Shown piece after piece: positions 25,805-35,282 of a DNA stretch of 64,000 nt. The position numbers and the translations under genes are program-made. A model generated the notes under the pieces. The model saw only the letters and a program-made list of their open reading frames with translations. It was not told where the DNA came from and made no database searches. Origin of the DNA: Gammaproteobacteria bacterium (GTDB taxonomy: Bacteria > Pseudomonadota > Gammaproteobacteria > UBA6186 > Azoamicaceae); contig JABDFC010000001.1 in assembly GCA_013286785.1 (NCBI GenBank), forward strand, positions 124,840 through 188,839, in the 5' to 3' direction. Numbering within the stretch: position 1 is the first letter of the stretch; the number at the start of each line of letters is the position of its first letter.

Positions 25805-28800
25805 TTACAAGGCCAGTTGGCGATATCCCGAAACACTTTTATGATCAGGGACTTCTAATTCTGCCAAACTTTTTAGCATGGCTTTTGCTAATACCTGAAC
25901 GTGCGGTTCCCACATGATGGTGATATGGTTACCCGGAATTTCATGAACCTCTACTGGACAGGTGGAATACTGATCCCACCCGTTGGTTGGCGAGTCGATG
26001 GGCTGAAAAATGGGCCATAATTCGTTAGCCCTAAATAGGGTTAATTTATTCGGTAATATCGGTAAATGATATTTTAACAATAATTGCTTTCGGTGCCACT
26101 GAAGCTTTAACAGGAAATTATTATCGTCAATTCCCATCAATTGATTTTGTTCGCGCATTAGCTGTTCGAAGAAATTCATATTATCCAATTTTTCAGGATA
26201 AATCGCCCAACCATCCAACAAACCAATGAATTTGATGCTCTGTCCTTGCTCTTGCAGTTGTTTGGCGATTTCAACCGCCAGTGTTGCACCAAATGAAGCA
26301 CCTGCCAATAAATAAGGTCCTCTGGGTTGAACTTCTCGTATGGCATTCAGATAAAATAACGCCATCTCTTCTATAGAATTAAACAGAAAATTCTGCGAAT
26401 CTATCCCGGGATCCTGGATCGCATACATTGGACGACTTTTGCCCAAATACCGACTCAAGGTTTTATACCAAAATATAGTCCCCCCCACTTGGTGGAGCAA
26501 AAATAAAGGGGGTTTAAACCCATTAGACTGCAGTGTAATAACCGGGGATGGAATTGAGCCACTCGAGGCTTCACCCACGACCGTCAGATTCTGCCTAATT
26601 TTTCTAACCGCATTTGCCAATAATGCGATCGTTGGAGAATCAAAAACACTCCGAATACTCAATTTGACTGAAAACTGATTCTGGATGAGTTTTAGTATGC
26701 GAATAGCAGACAAGGAGCTCCCCCCCAAATCAAAAAAGTTGTCATGAACACCAATATGTTTTACCTCTAAGACAGATTGCCAAATTGAGGCTAAAATTTG
26801 TTCTTCAAAATTTGTGGGCGCAACATATTTTTTCCAAGTTCCCCACAGCGAATACTGCTCTAATTTAGGTAATTTTTTTCGATCTAATTTACCATTCGGC
26901 AACAACGGTAATCTATCTAAAATCACAAATCGATTTGGGATCATATAGTAAGGCAATAGTTTGTTCAAAAAGCCTCTTAATTGACTGTCGTTGAATTCGC
27001 TTCCTGGTTTCAAAACAAGATAAGCTACTAAAAAAACTGAAGCACTACTGCCCGGGATTTGTTCATGAATAACCAATGCACACTGGCGTATTATTTTAAA
27101 CTGAGTAATATACGACTCTATTTCTCCTAATTCAATTCTAACACCTCGGACTTTGATTTGATCATCGGTTCTACCGATATATTCAATATTGCCATCGGGT
27201 AACCAACGAGCTAAATCTCCCGTTTGGTATAAACGATCTCCAGCATTTTGACTAAACGGATTCGAAATAAATTTGGCTTTAGTCAACTCCTGTTGGTGCA
27301 GATAACCACGCGCCAAAGAGTCTCCGCCAAGATAAAGCTCTCCCGTCACCCCTATCGGTGACAATTGTAAATGAGCATCCAAAATGTAAGCTTTAGTGTT
27401 ATTGATAGGTTTACCAATGATAATAGTATCAGTCACTGTATTTAAATCACGATATGTACAAGTAACTGTGTCGATGGTGGCTTCGGTCGGACCATACAGA
27501 TTGTGTAACGGGATCGGTAAACTCTGGAGAAAAAAACGTACCGTCTCAGGTTGTAGGGCCTCCCCACCACAAAATACCTGCTTTAATGTAGAACACTGGG
27601 TGAAAGTATTTTCTTCTAACATGGCTCGTAACAGAGATGGAACCAACTGTAAAATACTCACTTGATATTTATTAACAGACTCAATCAATTGGACGGGATC
27701 TGCATGAACGTGTTCTGGCGCCATGACCAATCGTGCCCCACACAACAAAGGGGCAAAAAATTCCCAAACAGACGCATCGAATGAAAATGGGGTTTTTTGT
27801 AAAAAAATATCGTCTTCAGAAAATTGATAACGGTTTAGCATCCAATACATATGATTGTTCAGCGAACGATGGGTAGTGCAAACCCCTTTGGGTTTTCCTG
27901 TCGAACCAGAGGTATAAATAACATAAGCGAGATTATCTGAAGTTGCCAATAACGGCAGATCTAAAGTGCTCTCGTTTGCCAACTCTTTATCTAATAGTGT
28001 TAAATCAACAATATCACCTTGGTAGTCTGTAAATCGTTGTTTTAAAGACGCACTATTCACTAATAAAATCGTGGCCCGACAGTTCCCCAACATAAAAAAT
28101 AAGCGCTCTGAAGGATAATTGGGATCTAAGGGGACATACGCACCGCCGGCTTTTAAAATAGCTAATATTCCAACCACAACTTCCACGCTCCGCTCGGCAC
28201 AAATCGGCACCAATGTTTCAGCGGTGACGCCTTGGCGCCGCAAAAAATGGGCTAACTGGTTAGCTTTTCTGTTCAACTCTCGATACGTTAAGTGATCTCC
28301 TTCACTCACGACGGCAATGCGGTTTGGGGTTTTAGCCACTTGGTCTTCGAACAATTGATGGATGGTTTTTTCCCGTGGATAAAGCGTCTCGGTATTATTC
28401 CAATCGTTTAAAATGTGTTCTTGTTCAAGGGTCATTAACAGATTAAGACGAGCAATGTTTAGCGCTGGTTCTTGTGCCACCGCATTTAAAAGCTTTAAAA
28501 CATGCCATGCCATGTTGGCGAGTAAAGAGCCAAAGTGATAAAGAGACAAAACTTCGCTGTCTGCAAAAACGCTAAGTCCCGACCCATCTTCAGCAATCAC
28601 AATACTGACTGGAGAACTCTGGGGTTGATGGTTTGCCAAATCTGACGCGATTTCGACCGTCAGCAACGAAGAATCCAGAATGTCACTCAATCCCGGATAT
28701 CGCAGTTTGATATCGCGGGGGTACATACCGCGACCCTTTAACTGCTCCACTTGGGCCAAGACAGACTCTAAGGCTTCCTGAAAGTTAAATTGAGGAGAGA

Positions 28801-30097
28801 ATTTAAGAGTTAACGGCAATTGAACAGAAAAAAATTGTTCATACTCGGCATATTGTTCAACCACATCGGGTAAGGTAAACCGAATGGTAAAGTTATCGCA
28901 ATTATTGAGTCGGTACAGATAAATCATGACCGCTGCTAAAAGGATATCTTTAGGCAACCACACAGGATCTCCCGCTTTAACCCCTTTGCCTAAAGCAAAC
29001 AAAGTACTTAACAAAGATTCCGGGATTTTAATGGATTGAACCAACGATCCTTGACGACGTGCTCTTGAAGGAATGGAAAGCGGCGACTTTCCTGAAATAA
29101 TTCGCGCAAGTTCTCCGACCCAATAGCCTCGGGATTGACAATTTTTTTCTGCAATTTGTTCGATCCGATCTAAATACTGCTGAGTGAATAGAGTCAGTTG
29201 ATGGCCCGCTGTTATCTGATATTGCTTGGCCAATTCTCCCAAGCTATAAGCCACACCATCCAGGTTAGTGACTTTACGGATGGCAACGTTATAGGTGGTG
29301 GTCGCAACGTGTAATTCGTTTTCCGCAACCAACATCACCGTCCCTGGATGAGCAACGGAATGAACCCTTAGCACTTCCAACTCCTGCAGATAGAAAACCT
29401 CATTTCCCAAGACAACTTTAGGAATACCAAACTTATTAAGATAATGACCCAACGTTAAAGCTCGATATAATTTGTCAATGTCTTGAGCAGGTTTATTCCA
29501 AGAAATAACCCCATTTTGAGGAGGCCTTTTATGGGGTGAGTTAAAACTGCGTTGCGATAGATCCTGTTTTGTATAAGTAACAGTATTGTTTTCTATGTCA
29601 TGCAGCAGTTCAGAAAATGAATGAATCGCATGCTCATAACATTTAAAATTAAGGGTGAGAGCTGTATCTTTCTTATCAATGCCAAACGGGACCTGCTTCA
29701 CGATATCGCCAGCATCTAATGTTTCGGTAACAACATGCCACGTTACCCCATGTTTTTTTTCGTCATTTAAAATGGCCCAAGAAGTAGCATACATTCCGGC
29801 ATACTTTGGGAGTAAGGAGTTATGATAATTGATGGCCATTTTTTTGGCTGTTCTTAAGATTTCTTCGCCAAGAATGTAGCCACTCGCAACACTGAAAAGG
29901 TAATCAAATTGGTTGGCCGAAAAATTGTTTTTTATAAAATCTTCTATTTTAAAACACGGAATATGGTGTTGATAAGCCCACTGCCTAATCTGAGGCGTTG
30001 GCGTAATAATGCCAAAAAGGGTGTGTCCTTTATTCAATAAAATCTCAGCACATTGGATGACCAGACTGTCCTCACCGATTAAACAACAACTCAACAA
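25805..30097 (-). CDS. Single-module NRPS: formyltransferase - degenerate C - A(Gln-like) - PCP - TE
   Basis: 1430 residues. (1) Formyltransferase, 1-305: catalytic Asn90, His92 (INYHNSLLP) and Asp128 (TLDAGDI) with Arn/Fmt-type spacing. (2) Condensation-like remnant, about 320-565, lacking HHxxxDG. (3) Adenylation, about 575-1078: A3 YTSGSTGKPKG (728-738), A5 NLYGPTEATID, A7 YQTGDLARW, A10 NGKLDRKKLP. Specificity residues by alignment with GrsA: Asp774, Ala775, Trp778, Gln817, Phe842, Gly844, Leu867, Ile875, Asp876, Lys1070 (DAWQFGLIDK), which I recall as a glutamine code. (4) PCP: FFDLGGSS with phosphopantetheine Ser1128. (5) Type I thioesterase: GASFG (Ser1268), Asp1295, C-terminal GNH. 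Formyltransferase starters formylate the loaded amino acid (LgrA precedent). One module plus TE predicts release of formyl-glutamine or a cyclised derivative. The start is a TTG (30097 or 30094) with a weak ribosome-binding site. Confidence 0.93.
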   Translation of the reverse strand: MLSCCLIGEDSLVIQCAEILLNKGHTLFGIITPTPQIRQWAYQHHIPCFKIEDFIKNNFSANQFDYLFSVASGYILGEEILRTAKKMAINYHNSLLPKYAGMYATSWAILNDEKKHGVTWHVVTETLDAGDIVKQVPFGIDKKDTALTLNFKCYEHAIHSFSELLHDIENNTVTYTKQDLSQRSFNSPHKRPPQNGVISWNKPAQDIDKLYRALTLGHYLNKFGIPKVVLGNEVFYLQELEVLRVHSVAHPGTVMLVAENELHVATTTYNVAIRKVTNLDGVAYSLGELAKQYQITAGHQLTLFTQQYLDRIEQIAEKNCQSRGYWVGELARIISGKSPLSIPSRARRQGSLVQSIKIPESLLSTLFALGKGVKAGDPVWLPKDILLAAVMIYLYRLNNCDNFTIRFTLPDVVEQYAEYEQFFSVQLPLTLKFSPQFNFQEALESVLAQVEQLKGRGMYPRDIKLRYPGLSDILDSSLLTVEIASDLANHQPQSSPVSIVIAEDGSGLSVFADSEVLSLYHFGSLLANMAWHVLKLLNAVAQEPALNIARLNLLMTLEQEHILNDWNNTETLYPREKTIHQLFEDQVAKTPNRIAVVSEGDHLTYRELNRKANQLAHFLRRQGVTAETLVPICAERSVEVVVGILAILKAGGAYVPLDPNYPSERLFFMLGNCRATILLVNSASLKQRFTDYQGDIVDLTLLDKELANESTLDLPLLATSDNLAYVIYTSGSTGKPKGVCTTHRSLNNHMYWMLNRYQFSEDDIFLQKTPFSFDASVWEFFAPLLCGARLVMAPEHVHADPVQLIESVNKYQVSILQLVPSLLRAMLEENTFTQCSTLKQVFCGGEALQPETVRFFLQSLPIPLHNLYGPTEATIDTVTCTYRDLNTVTDTIIIGKPINNTKAYILDAHLQLSPIGVTGELYLGGDSLARGYLHQQELTKAKFISNPFSQNAGDRLYQTGDLARWLPDGNIEYIGRTDDQIKVRGVRIELGEIESYITQFKIIRQCALVIHEQIPGSSASVFLVAYLVLKPGSEFNDSQLRGFLNKLLPYYMIPNRFVILDRLPLLPNGKLDRKKLPKLEQYSLWGTWKKYVAPTNFEEQILASIWQSVLEVKHIGVHDNFFDLGGSSLSAIRILKLIQNQFSVKLSIRSVFDSPTIALLANAVRKIRQNLTVVGEASSGSIPSPVITLQSNGFKPPLFLLHQVGGTIFWYKTLSRYLGKSRPMYAIQDPGIDSQNFLFNSIEEMALFYLNAIREVQPRGPYLLAGASFGATLAVEIAKQLQEQGQSIKFIGLLDGWAIYPEKLDNMNFFEQLMREQNQLMGIDDNNFLLKLQWHRKQLLLKYHLPILPNKLTLFRANELWPIFQPIDSPTNGWDQYSTCPVEVHEIPGNHITIMWEPHVQVLAKAMLKSLAELEVPDHKSVSGYRQLAL

Positions 30098-30588
30098 CGC
30101 TTTAGTTTTAATTTCCTTTCTCCGAATTCTCTATATCCCATCCCAGGTTCCGGATACCCACATGCACCAAGACCCGAGGGAATGACATACTTCTAAAATA
30201 TCCCCTCTATTTTGTCTCGTAATCATGTTGCCCAACTTATTGCGTTTCCTATTGTAAAATGTTTTGTAAAAATAATCACTACTGTTCAGGCCATAAAATG
30301 CGAATTTTAGCGTGTTCTATACTCAAACTGGACAGATTTCGACCTTACCGATTACTTTTTTCAAGGGACTGAGGGAAACAACTCCAAGATTGGAAACACC
30401 ATCGTTTTATTTGTAACACATCTTTATCCTAAAATAATCCGCCATTTATCTGATAGTTGGGTAACGCCCTGTCCACAGAAAAAACAGAATTCTGGAAATA
30501 CAGTAAATTACAGTCGCTTTCTTTAGAGTTATTAATTACAATATTATATTCATTGTTCAGCGAATATGGATATACAAAGGATCTTTCC
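30098..30588. other. Divergent promoter region between NRPS and sensor kinase
   Basis: 491 bp without a supported gene. It must hold both divergent promoters. AT-rich stretches at 30230-30300 and 30395-30450 are candidates, but I see no confident hexamer pair. An upstream in-frame TTG at 30457 could extend the kinase, but has no ribosome-binding site. Confidence 0.4.
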
Positions 30589-33078
30589 ATGGCACCCGGC
30601 TACAGAGCTCCAAACTTACCACTGCAAACAGAAAATATCTTTTTAAACTGGTCTCGGTACACCAAAGAAATAATCATCTATTTATCGCTGGATGGCCGTA
30701 TCCTACAATTTAATCCCATGGCGGAAAAACTCTTTGGAAAAAAGAGGAACGATGTCTTAGGCGATAATTTTGCCGAATTGTGTGCCTTAAGCGAGATACA
30801 ATCCCCGTTACCCGACGATCTTGCAGCGATTTTATCCGATTGCCCCCTCGTCGATGTGGAAATAACATTAGCTGACAATCGGACCGTTCTCAATTGGTCT
30901 ATCACCCGAACACTGGATACTTATGAACACCCTAATGGCATTTTATTGGTTGCTCAGAATATCACTGAATTAAGAGAGCTTGAGCTTTCCTTAAAGAAAG
31001 CGGAAGAATACGCCATGGGAACCAACACGGAACTCGCTAACTTCAGTCAATGGGTGATGGGCCACGATGCAGACAGTAATAAACCCGCAGTCGAATATGC
31101 AAAAAACATCTACGATTATATGGAAACCATTGTTGCTTCTATGCCAGGCAGTGTTTATTGGATGAATAAACAGGGCATCTATTTGGGTTGTAATGATGAG
31201 ATGGCAGAATTATTTAATTTAAAATCTCGTCATGATATTGAAGGTAAAACGTATAAAGATCTCTATGATCCCAAATCCGGTGATTTTTACCAAGCCATTG
31301 ACACCGAGGTTATGAACAGCGGGATTGCCAAAAGCTTAGAAGAGCCCCTGTACAATCCTGATGGAACCAAATCGATTTACTTGTCCAATAAGGTTCCTCT
31401 GCGAGATGTTTACGGTGAAGTCATTGGGATGTTAGGGATCTCCATTGACATCACAGAACGAAAAAAGGCAGAGCAGGCATTGAAGGAAGCGAAAGAGCGC
31501 GCAGAAGCAGCTAATCTTGCTAAGTCTGATTTTCTTGCGGTGATTAGCCACGAATTAAGGATCCCTTTAACCAGTATTCTGGGGATGAACCAATTATTAT
31601 GTTCACAGAATTTACCCGTTTCTAAACAACAGGAATATCTAAAGCATATTTCCACCGCCGGAATGCATTTGCTCAATCTTATCAACGACACTTTGGATTT
31701 TGCACGATTGGAAGCGGGTCAATTTGAACTGTCTTCTGCTCCCATGGACTTAAAATCGTTGATTGAAGAAACCAGTACCATGTTAACCCCTTTAGCCAAA
31801 GCTAAAAATTTGGAACTCTTGATCCACTACGATCAAAACACCCCGCATCAAATTTATAGCGACAAGCGTGTATTACGGCAAATTATCATCAATTTATTGG
31901 GTAATGCGATTAAATTCACTGAGCTTGGTTATGTCTCTATTCAGGTTGAATGTATCGAACAATCCGCCCAAACGGCCAAACTGGTGATTTCCGTCAATGA
32001 TACCGGCATTGGTATCCCAGAAGACAAACAAGGAATCATTTTTGATCATTTTTCTCAAGTCGACGCTTCTCATTCCAGAAGGCATGGGGGAGCCGGCTTA
32101 GGTCTGACCATTACCAAGCAACTGGTCGAACTAATGAGTGGAGCCGTCGGTGTGACGAGCCAGATCGGGCGAGGCACAACCTTTCGTTGTGTCATTAAAT
32201 TTCCTCTACAAAAAGAGGCCATTGCAGACTCACCCTGGATGGCGTATCAATCGGTGGTACGGATCCTCATTGTCGATGACACACTGCGAGGAAAAGTTAT
32301 TCAAAAACAATTAAGCCCTTCGAATAGCCAAGTCGTTTCTGGTAAAGAAGCTTTCGAAACTTTGCTGGCCTCCTACCAACTGTCTGATCCCTACGACATT
32401 GTGATCATTGATCAAAAATTATCTGATATTGATCCCTTTGAATTGGCAAAAGTTCTGTGCCAACATCAAAAACCCTATCCGCCCATGCTGGCTCTTCTCA
32501 CCGATGATGGCTCTGTCAACACGAAGGAAATCGCACGAGTCGCCGGTTTTTATGAATGTATTATTAAACCCATTCAACCACTCGCCTTGCAAGTGGTGTT
32601 AACTGCCGCTTGGGAACGATGGATCGAACAAAGAGAAATGAAAATCTCACTGCCACTTCCCACAATGGATGATCCAGAGCAATCCAATGCCAGTGTTAAT
32701 CGCTCCAAAATCAACCCACTAAAAGTCCTGTTGGTCGAAGATGATGCCATTGTACAAATTATTCATAAAAACTATTTAGAACAACTCGTTGGTACAGTTG
32801 AAATTGCCAATAATGGAAAAGAAGCACTCGCCCTGATGAACAATGACTACGATTTGATCTTTATGGACATGGGACTACCCGACATTCATGGAACGGATGT
32901 GGTCAAAGAATTTAGAGAAAGGACCCTAGGCAAATCCCATGTTCCCATTGTTTCTTTAACAGGATATGGCAGTGCCTCCAGTCAGCAAGAATTTCTTAAA
33001 TCTGGTGTGGATCAGGTGATCATAAAACCGGTATTTATCGAGCAATTAGAAAAAGTTATCAAACAGTATTGTGGATAA
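30589..33078 (+). CDS. Hybrid sensor histidine kinase, PAS-PAS-HisKA-HATPase-REC-REC
   Basis: 829 residues from the ATG at 30589, chosen for AAAGGA 8 nt upstream; a TTG at 30457 would add 44 residues. No membrane helices, so a cytoplasmic sensor. Two PAS domains (about 15-130 and 175-290), HisKA with phospho-His321 in FLAVISHELRIPLTS, HATPase with LLGNAIKFTE, DTGIGIPED and GGAGLGLTI. A first receiver is weak (LIVDDTLRG, IIDQKLSD); a second is canonical (LLVEDD, FMDMGLPDIHG, SLTGYG, IIKP). No HPt domain, so a separate phosphotransfer protein is required. Its 3' end overlaps the PPTase gene by 8 nt. PAS folds suggest redox, light or small-ligand sensing. Confidence 0.9.
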   Translation: MAPGYRAPNLPLQTENIFLNWSRYTKEIIIYLSLDGRILQFNPMAEKLFGKKRNDVLGDNFAELCALSEIQSPLPDDLAAILSDCPLVDVEITLADNRTVLNWSITRTLDTYEHPNGILLVAQNITELRELELSLKKAEEYAMGTNTELANFSQWVMGHDADSNKPAVEYAKNIYDYMETIVASMPGSVYWMNKQGIYLGCNDEMAELFNLKSRHDIEGKTYKDLYDPKSGDFYQAIDTEVMNSGIAKSLEEPLYNPDGTKSIYLSNKVPLRDVYGEVIGMLGISIDITERKKAEQALKEAKERAEAANLAKSDFLAVISHELRIPLTSILGMNQLLCSQNLPVSKQQEYLKHISTAGMHLLNLINDTLDFARLEAGQFELSSAPMDLKSLIEETSTMLTPLAKAKNLELLIHYDQNTPHQIYSDKRVLRQIIINLLGNAIKFTELGYVSIQVECIEQSAQTAKLVISVNDTGIGIPEDKQGIIFDHFSQVDASHSRRHGGAGLGLTITKQLVELMSGAVGVTSQIGRGTTFRCVIKFPLQKEAIADSPWMAYQSVVRILIVDDTLRGKVIQKQLSPSNSQVVSGKEAFETLLASYQLSDPYDIVIIDQKLSDIDPFELAKVLCQHQKPYPPMLALLTDDGSVNTKEIARVAGFYECIIKPIQPLALQVVLTAAWERWIEQREMKISLPLPTMDDPEQSNASVNRSKINPLKVLLVEDDAIVQIIHKNYLEQLVGTVEIANNGKEALALMNNDYDLIFMDMGLPDIHGTDVVKEFRERTLGKSHVPIVSLTGYGSASSQQEFLKSGVDQVIIKPVFIEQLEKVIKQYCG

Positions 33079-33862
33079 CAAAACTAAGCTGCAACAAATT
33101 TCTAAGACAAAAAAGTCTGACCAACTCCCGGTAACCCTCTGGAAAACTGGGCCTAAAAACCCTAATTTTCCCCCGGAAACTCTCCATATTTGGAACATTG
33201 CTTTCCCGGTTGCCCCTTCTGTTCAACAATGCTTGCAAGACATCTTGTCTATTGAAGAACGATTGCGTGCCGAACAATTCTACTTTGCAGCAGACAAAGC
33301 ACGATTTATAGTAGGCCGAAGCGCGCTGAGACATATCATTGCCGCTTATCTCAATATCCCTGCCCGAGAAATTCAATTCAATTATGCCCAAAACGGAAAA
33401 CCCGAACTCACTCCCCCTCGCTTACACTTCAATCTCTCTCATGCCCATCAGTGTATCTTAATCGCTATTTCTCCGGATTCCCCCGTTGGCATTGACGTCG
33501 AATATTTTAAGCATGACCTCGATTTCTTAGCGATTGCAGATGAATTTTGTTCCAAAGCAGAGTATGAAAAACTTTTGACCACGCCCGACGAAGAAAAATA
33601 CTTAGCCTTTTTTCGCTGTTGGACCCGGAAAGAAGCAATCATTAAAGCCCAGGGACAAGGCTTGTCCTTCCCCCTAAAACAATTAGAAGTGTCTTTTCTT
33701 CCCCAGGAAAAAGTGGAAATTTTAAGCTTCGAGGATAACCCTTCATTCCACTCCTGGAAACTAGAAGAACTGAACCCCAGAGAAAATTATATCGCTGCCA
33801 TCGCGACACCAAAGCCATACAAACGGATATTTTTCTGGCATTGGGATCAACTCGCCCCGTAA
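33071..33862 (+). CDS. Sfp-type 4'-phosphopantetheinyl transferase
   Basis: 263-residue enzyme that transfers phosphopantetheine from CoA to carrier-domain serines. Sfp-type motifs: HFNLSHAHQCILIAI, Mg-binding PVGIDVEYF, and FFRCWTRKEAIIKAQGQGLSFPL (WxxKEAxxK). The GTG start at 33071 lies inside the 3' end of the kinase gene (8-nt overlap), implying translational coupling. The natural substrate is very probably the PCP of the NRPS encoded 3 kb away. Its 3' end overlaps the convergent GT39 gene by 16 nt. Confidence 0.93.
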   Translation: MDNKTKLQQISKTKKSDQLPVTLWKTGPKNPNFPPETLHIWNIAFPVAPSVQQCLQDILSIEERLRAEQFYFAADKARFIVGRSALRHIIAAYLNIPAREIQFNYAQNGKPELTPPRLHFNLSHAHQCILIAISPDSPVGIDVEYFKHDLDFLAIADEFCSKAEYEKLLTTPDEEKYLAFFRCWTRKEAIIKAQGQGLSFPLKQLEVSFLPQEKVEILSFEDNPSFHSWKLEELNPRENYIAAIATPKPYKRIFFWHWDQLAP

Positions 33863-35274
33863 CAGTCTTCTCCGCGACACAACAAATACAGTCGCTGTGT
33901 TCCTAAACGATAGACTTTTTTAATAGTTGTATCCAAGATATCATTCGATCGCGAAATCACAAATCCACTTTCCCAGGATAGAGGGGGTCGAACCAATACG
34001 GCCCTTGGCATCCAAGCAGCATCGATAGCAGCCGACACGCTCAAGCCTACAGCAGAATAATCAACACTGTATAAGGGTTCTTCTCCCGCTATGGTTAAAA
34101 TATCCGCTGCGACGGCTTGGTAATCCCCCCGATACCGTTGTTCATAATAGGGAAAAATAAAAATCCCCGCGACATATCGCAGGACAATACAGACACACAA
34201 AACGGTCAGGGTGCACTTTAGTTTCTTTTCTCCCAGTACTACAATCCAGTAGGCCAGCACAATCGAAAACAAAGGATATAAGGGCATTAAATATCGAGCA
34301 TGGGTTTCTGGGGCCAACCAATAGGGCAGATAATTTAAGCCGACCATCCACAACAGTATTTGAATCTTTGCCTCTTTTAACGGGATAAAATAACCTTTTT
34401 TATTGTCTGAAGTCACCCCAAAATAGATTAAAAGGGCGCTAAGGGGTAACCAGCGCAACAGAGTATCAAAGGGAAAGCAAGCGAGTTTCACGAAATACCC
34501 ATTAAACTGATCAAAGTTTAGTTTGGAAATAATATCGTAAATCATGCCAAATCCATGCGCACCTTGGCTGATCCACTGGCTCCAAACCAAGGGAAACACC
34601 ACTGCAAGTCCATGCAATACCACCGCCTCTTTTTTGAGAAAAAATTGCCAATTTCCTTTACGCCACCCTAAAACACACAGAGCCACCCCATAAAAAAGAT
34701 ACCCTGTCATGGCTTTTGTTAAAAAAGACGCCATTAAACCTACCGCCGCTAACAATAAAAACCAGGGTTTTTCTTCTTCGACTGCAATCCAAAGGAATGC
34801 GATGGCCGCGAAAACCCATAATGAAAAAAGTGGATCCGCATAAGCAAGCCAACCCCGACGAAACAGCATATCTCCACTCACAAAAATTAAACCAGAAAAA
34901 ATCGCTAACAAGCGGTCACGAAAAATCCGGTGTACAAACCAAATCAATAAGAGACTCGTGAGCAGCGTGGCGACAATGGTGATACTGCGGGAAACCACCA
35001 ACACGTTTTGCCAGCCAAAACAATGCGCCAACGGGATCATCAACCAATTTAAAAGCGGGGGTCTGGCATAATTTTCGCCATACAAGGTCGGCGCGATCCA
35101 TTCATGGCGCGCTGCCATCTCCATAGAAGTAATGGTATAAACGCCTTCTTCACCCTGGTAGGGCAGCCACAAAGTGGTTAGAAAGCTGAGTTGTGCCAAT
35201 GCAAACCATAACCAAAAGCAGTTTAAATTCTTGTATAATGGGCGATATTGGGTATTTTTCATGAGCATATACAA
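33847..35274 (-). CDS. ArnT-like GT39-family membrane glycosyltransferase
   Basis: 475-residue polytopic inner-membrane protein. The N-terminal region has the family pattern (GEEGVYTITSMEMAARHEWIAPTLYGENYARPPLLNWL), matching the first periplasmic loop acidic pair and the YxRPPLxYW-type motif of ArnT/PMT enzymes. About 10-11 helices follow, then a small periplasmic C-terminal part. Such enzymes transfer sugars from undecaprenyl or polyprenyl phosphate carriers to lipid A or other acceptors in the periplasm. The TTG start at 35274 could equally be ATG 35268 or 35262. Divergently paired with a GT2 that could make the lipid-linked donor. Confidence 0.85.
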   Translation of the reverse strand: MYMLMKNTQYRPLYKNLNCFWLWFALAQLSFLTTLWLPYQGEEGVYTITSMEMAARHEWIAPTLYGENYARPPLLNWLMIPLAHCFGWQNVLVVSRSITIVATLLTSLLLIWFVHRIFRDRLLAIFSGLIFVSGDMLFRRGWLAYADPLFSLWVFAAIAFLWIAVEEEKPWFLLLAAVGLMASFLTKAMTGYLFYGVALCVLGWRKGNWQFFLKKEAVVLHGLAVVFPLVWSQWISQGAHGFGMIYDIISKLNFDQFNGYFVKLACFPFDTLLRWLPLSALLIYFGVTSDNKKGYFIPLKEAKIQILLWMVGLNYLPYWLAPETHARYLMPLYPLFSIVLAYWIVVLGEKKLKCTLTVLCVCIVLRYVAGIFIFPYYEQRYRGDYQAVAADILTIAGEEPLYSVDYSAVGLSVSAAIDAAWMPRAVLVRPPLSWESGFVISRSNDILDTTIKKVYRLGTQRLYLLCRGEDCYGAS

Positions 35275-35282
35275 GTGGTTCT

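Noticed and set aside
30457-30588. Upstream extension of the hybrid kinase from a TTG
   Set aside because: The ATG at 30589 has a clear AAAGGA site, whereas the TTG has none, and the extra residues are not part of the PAS domain.
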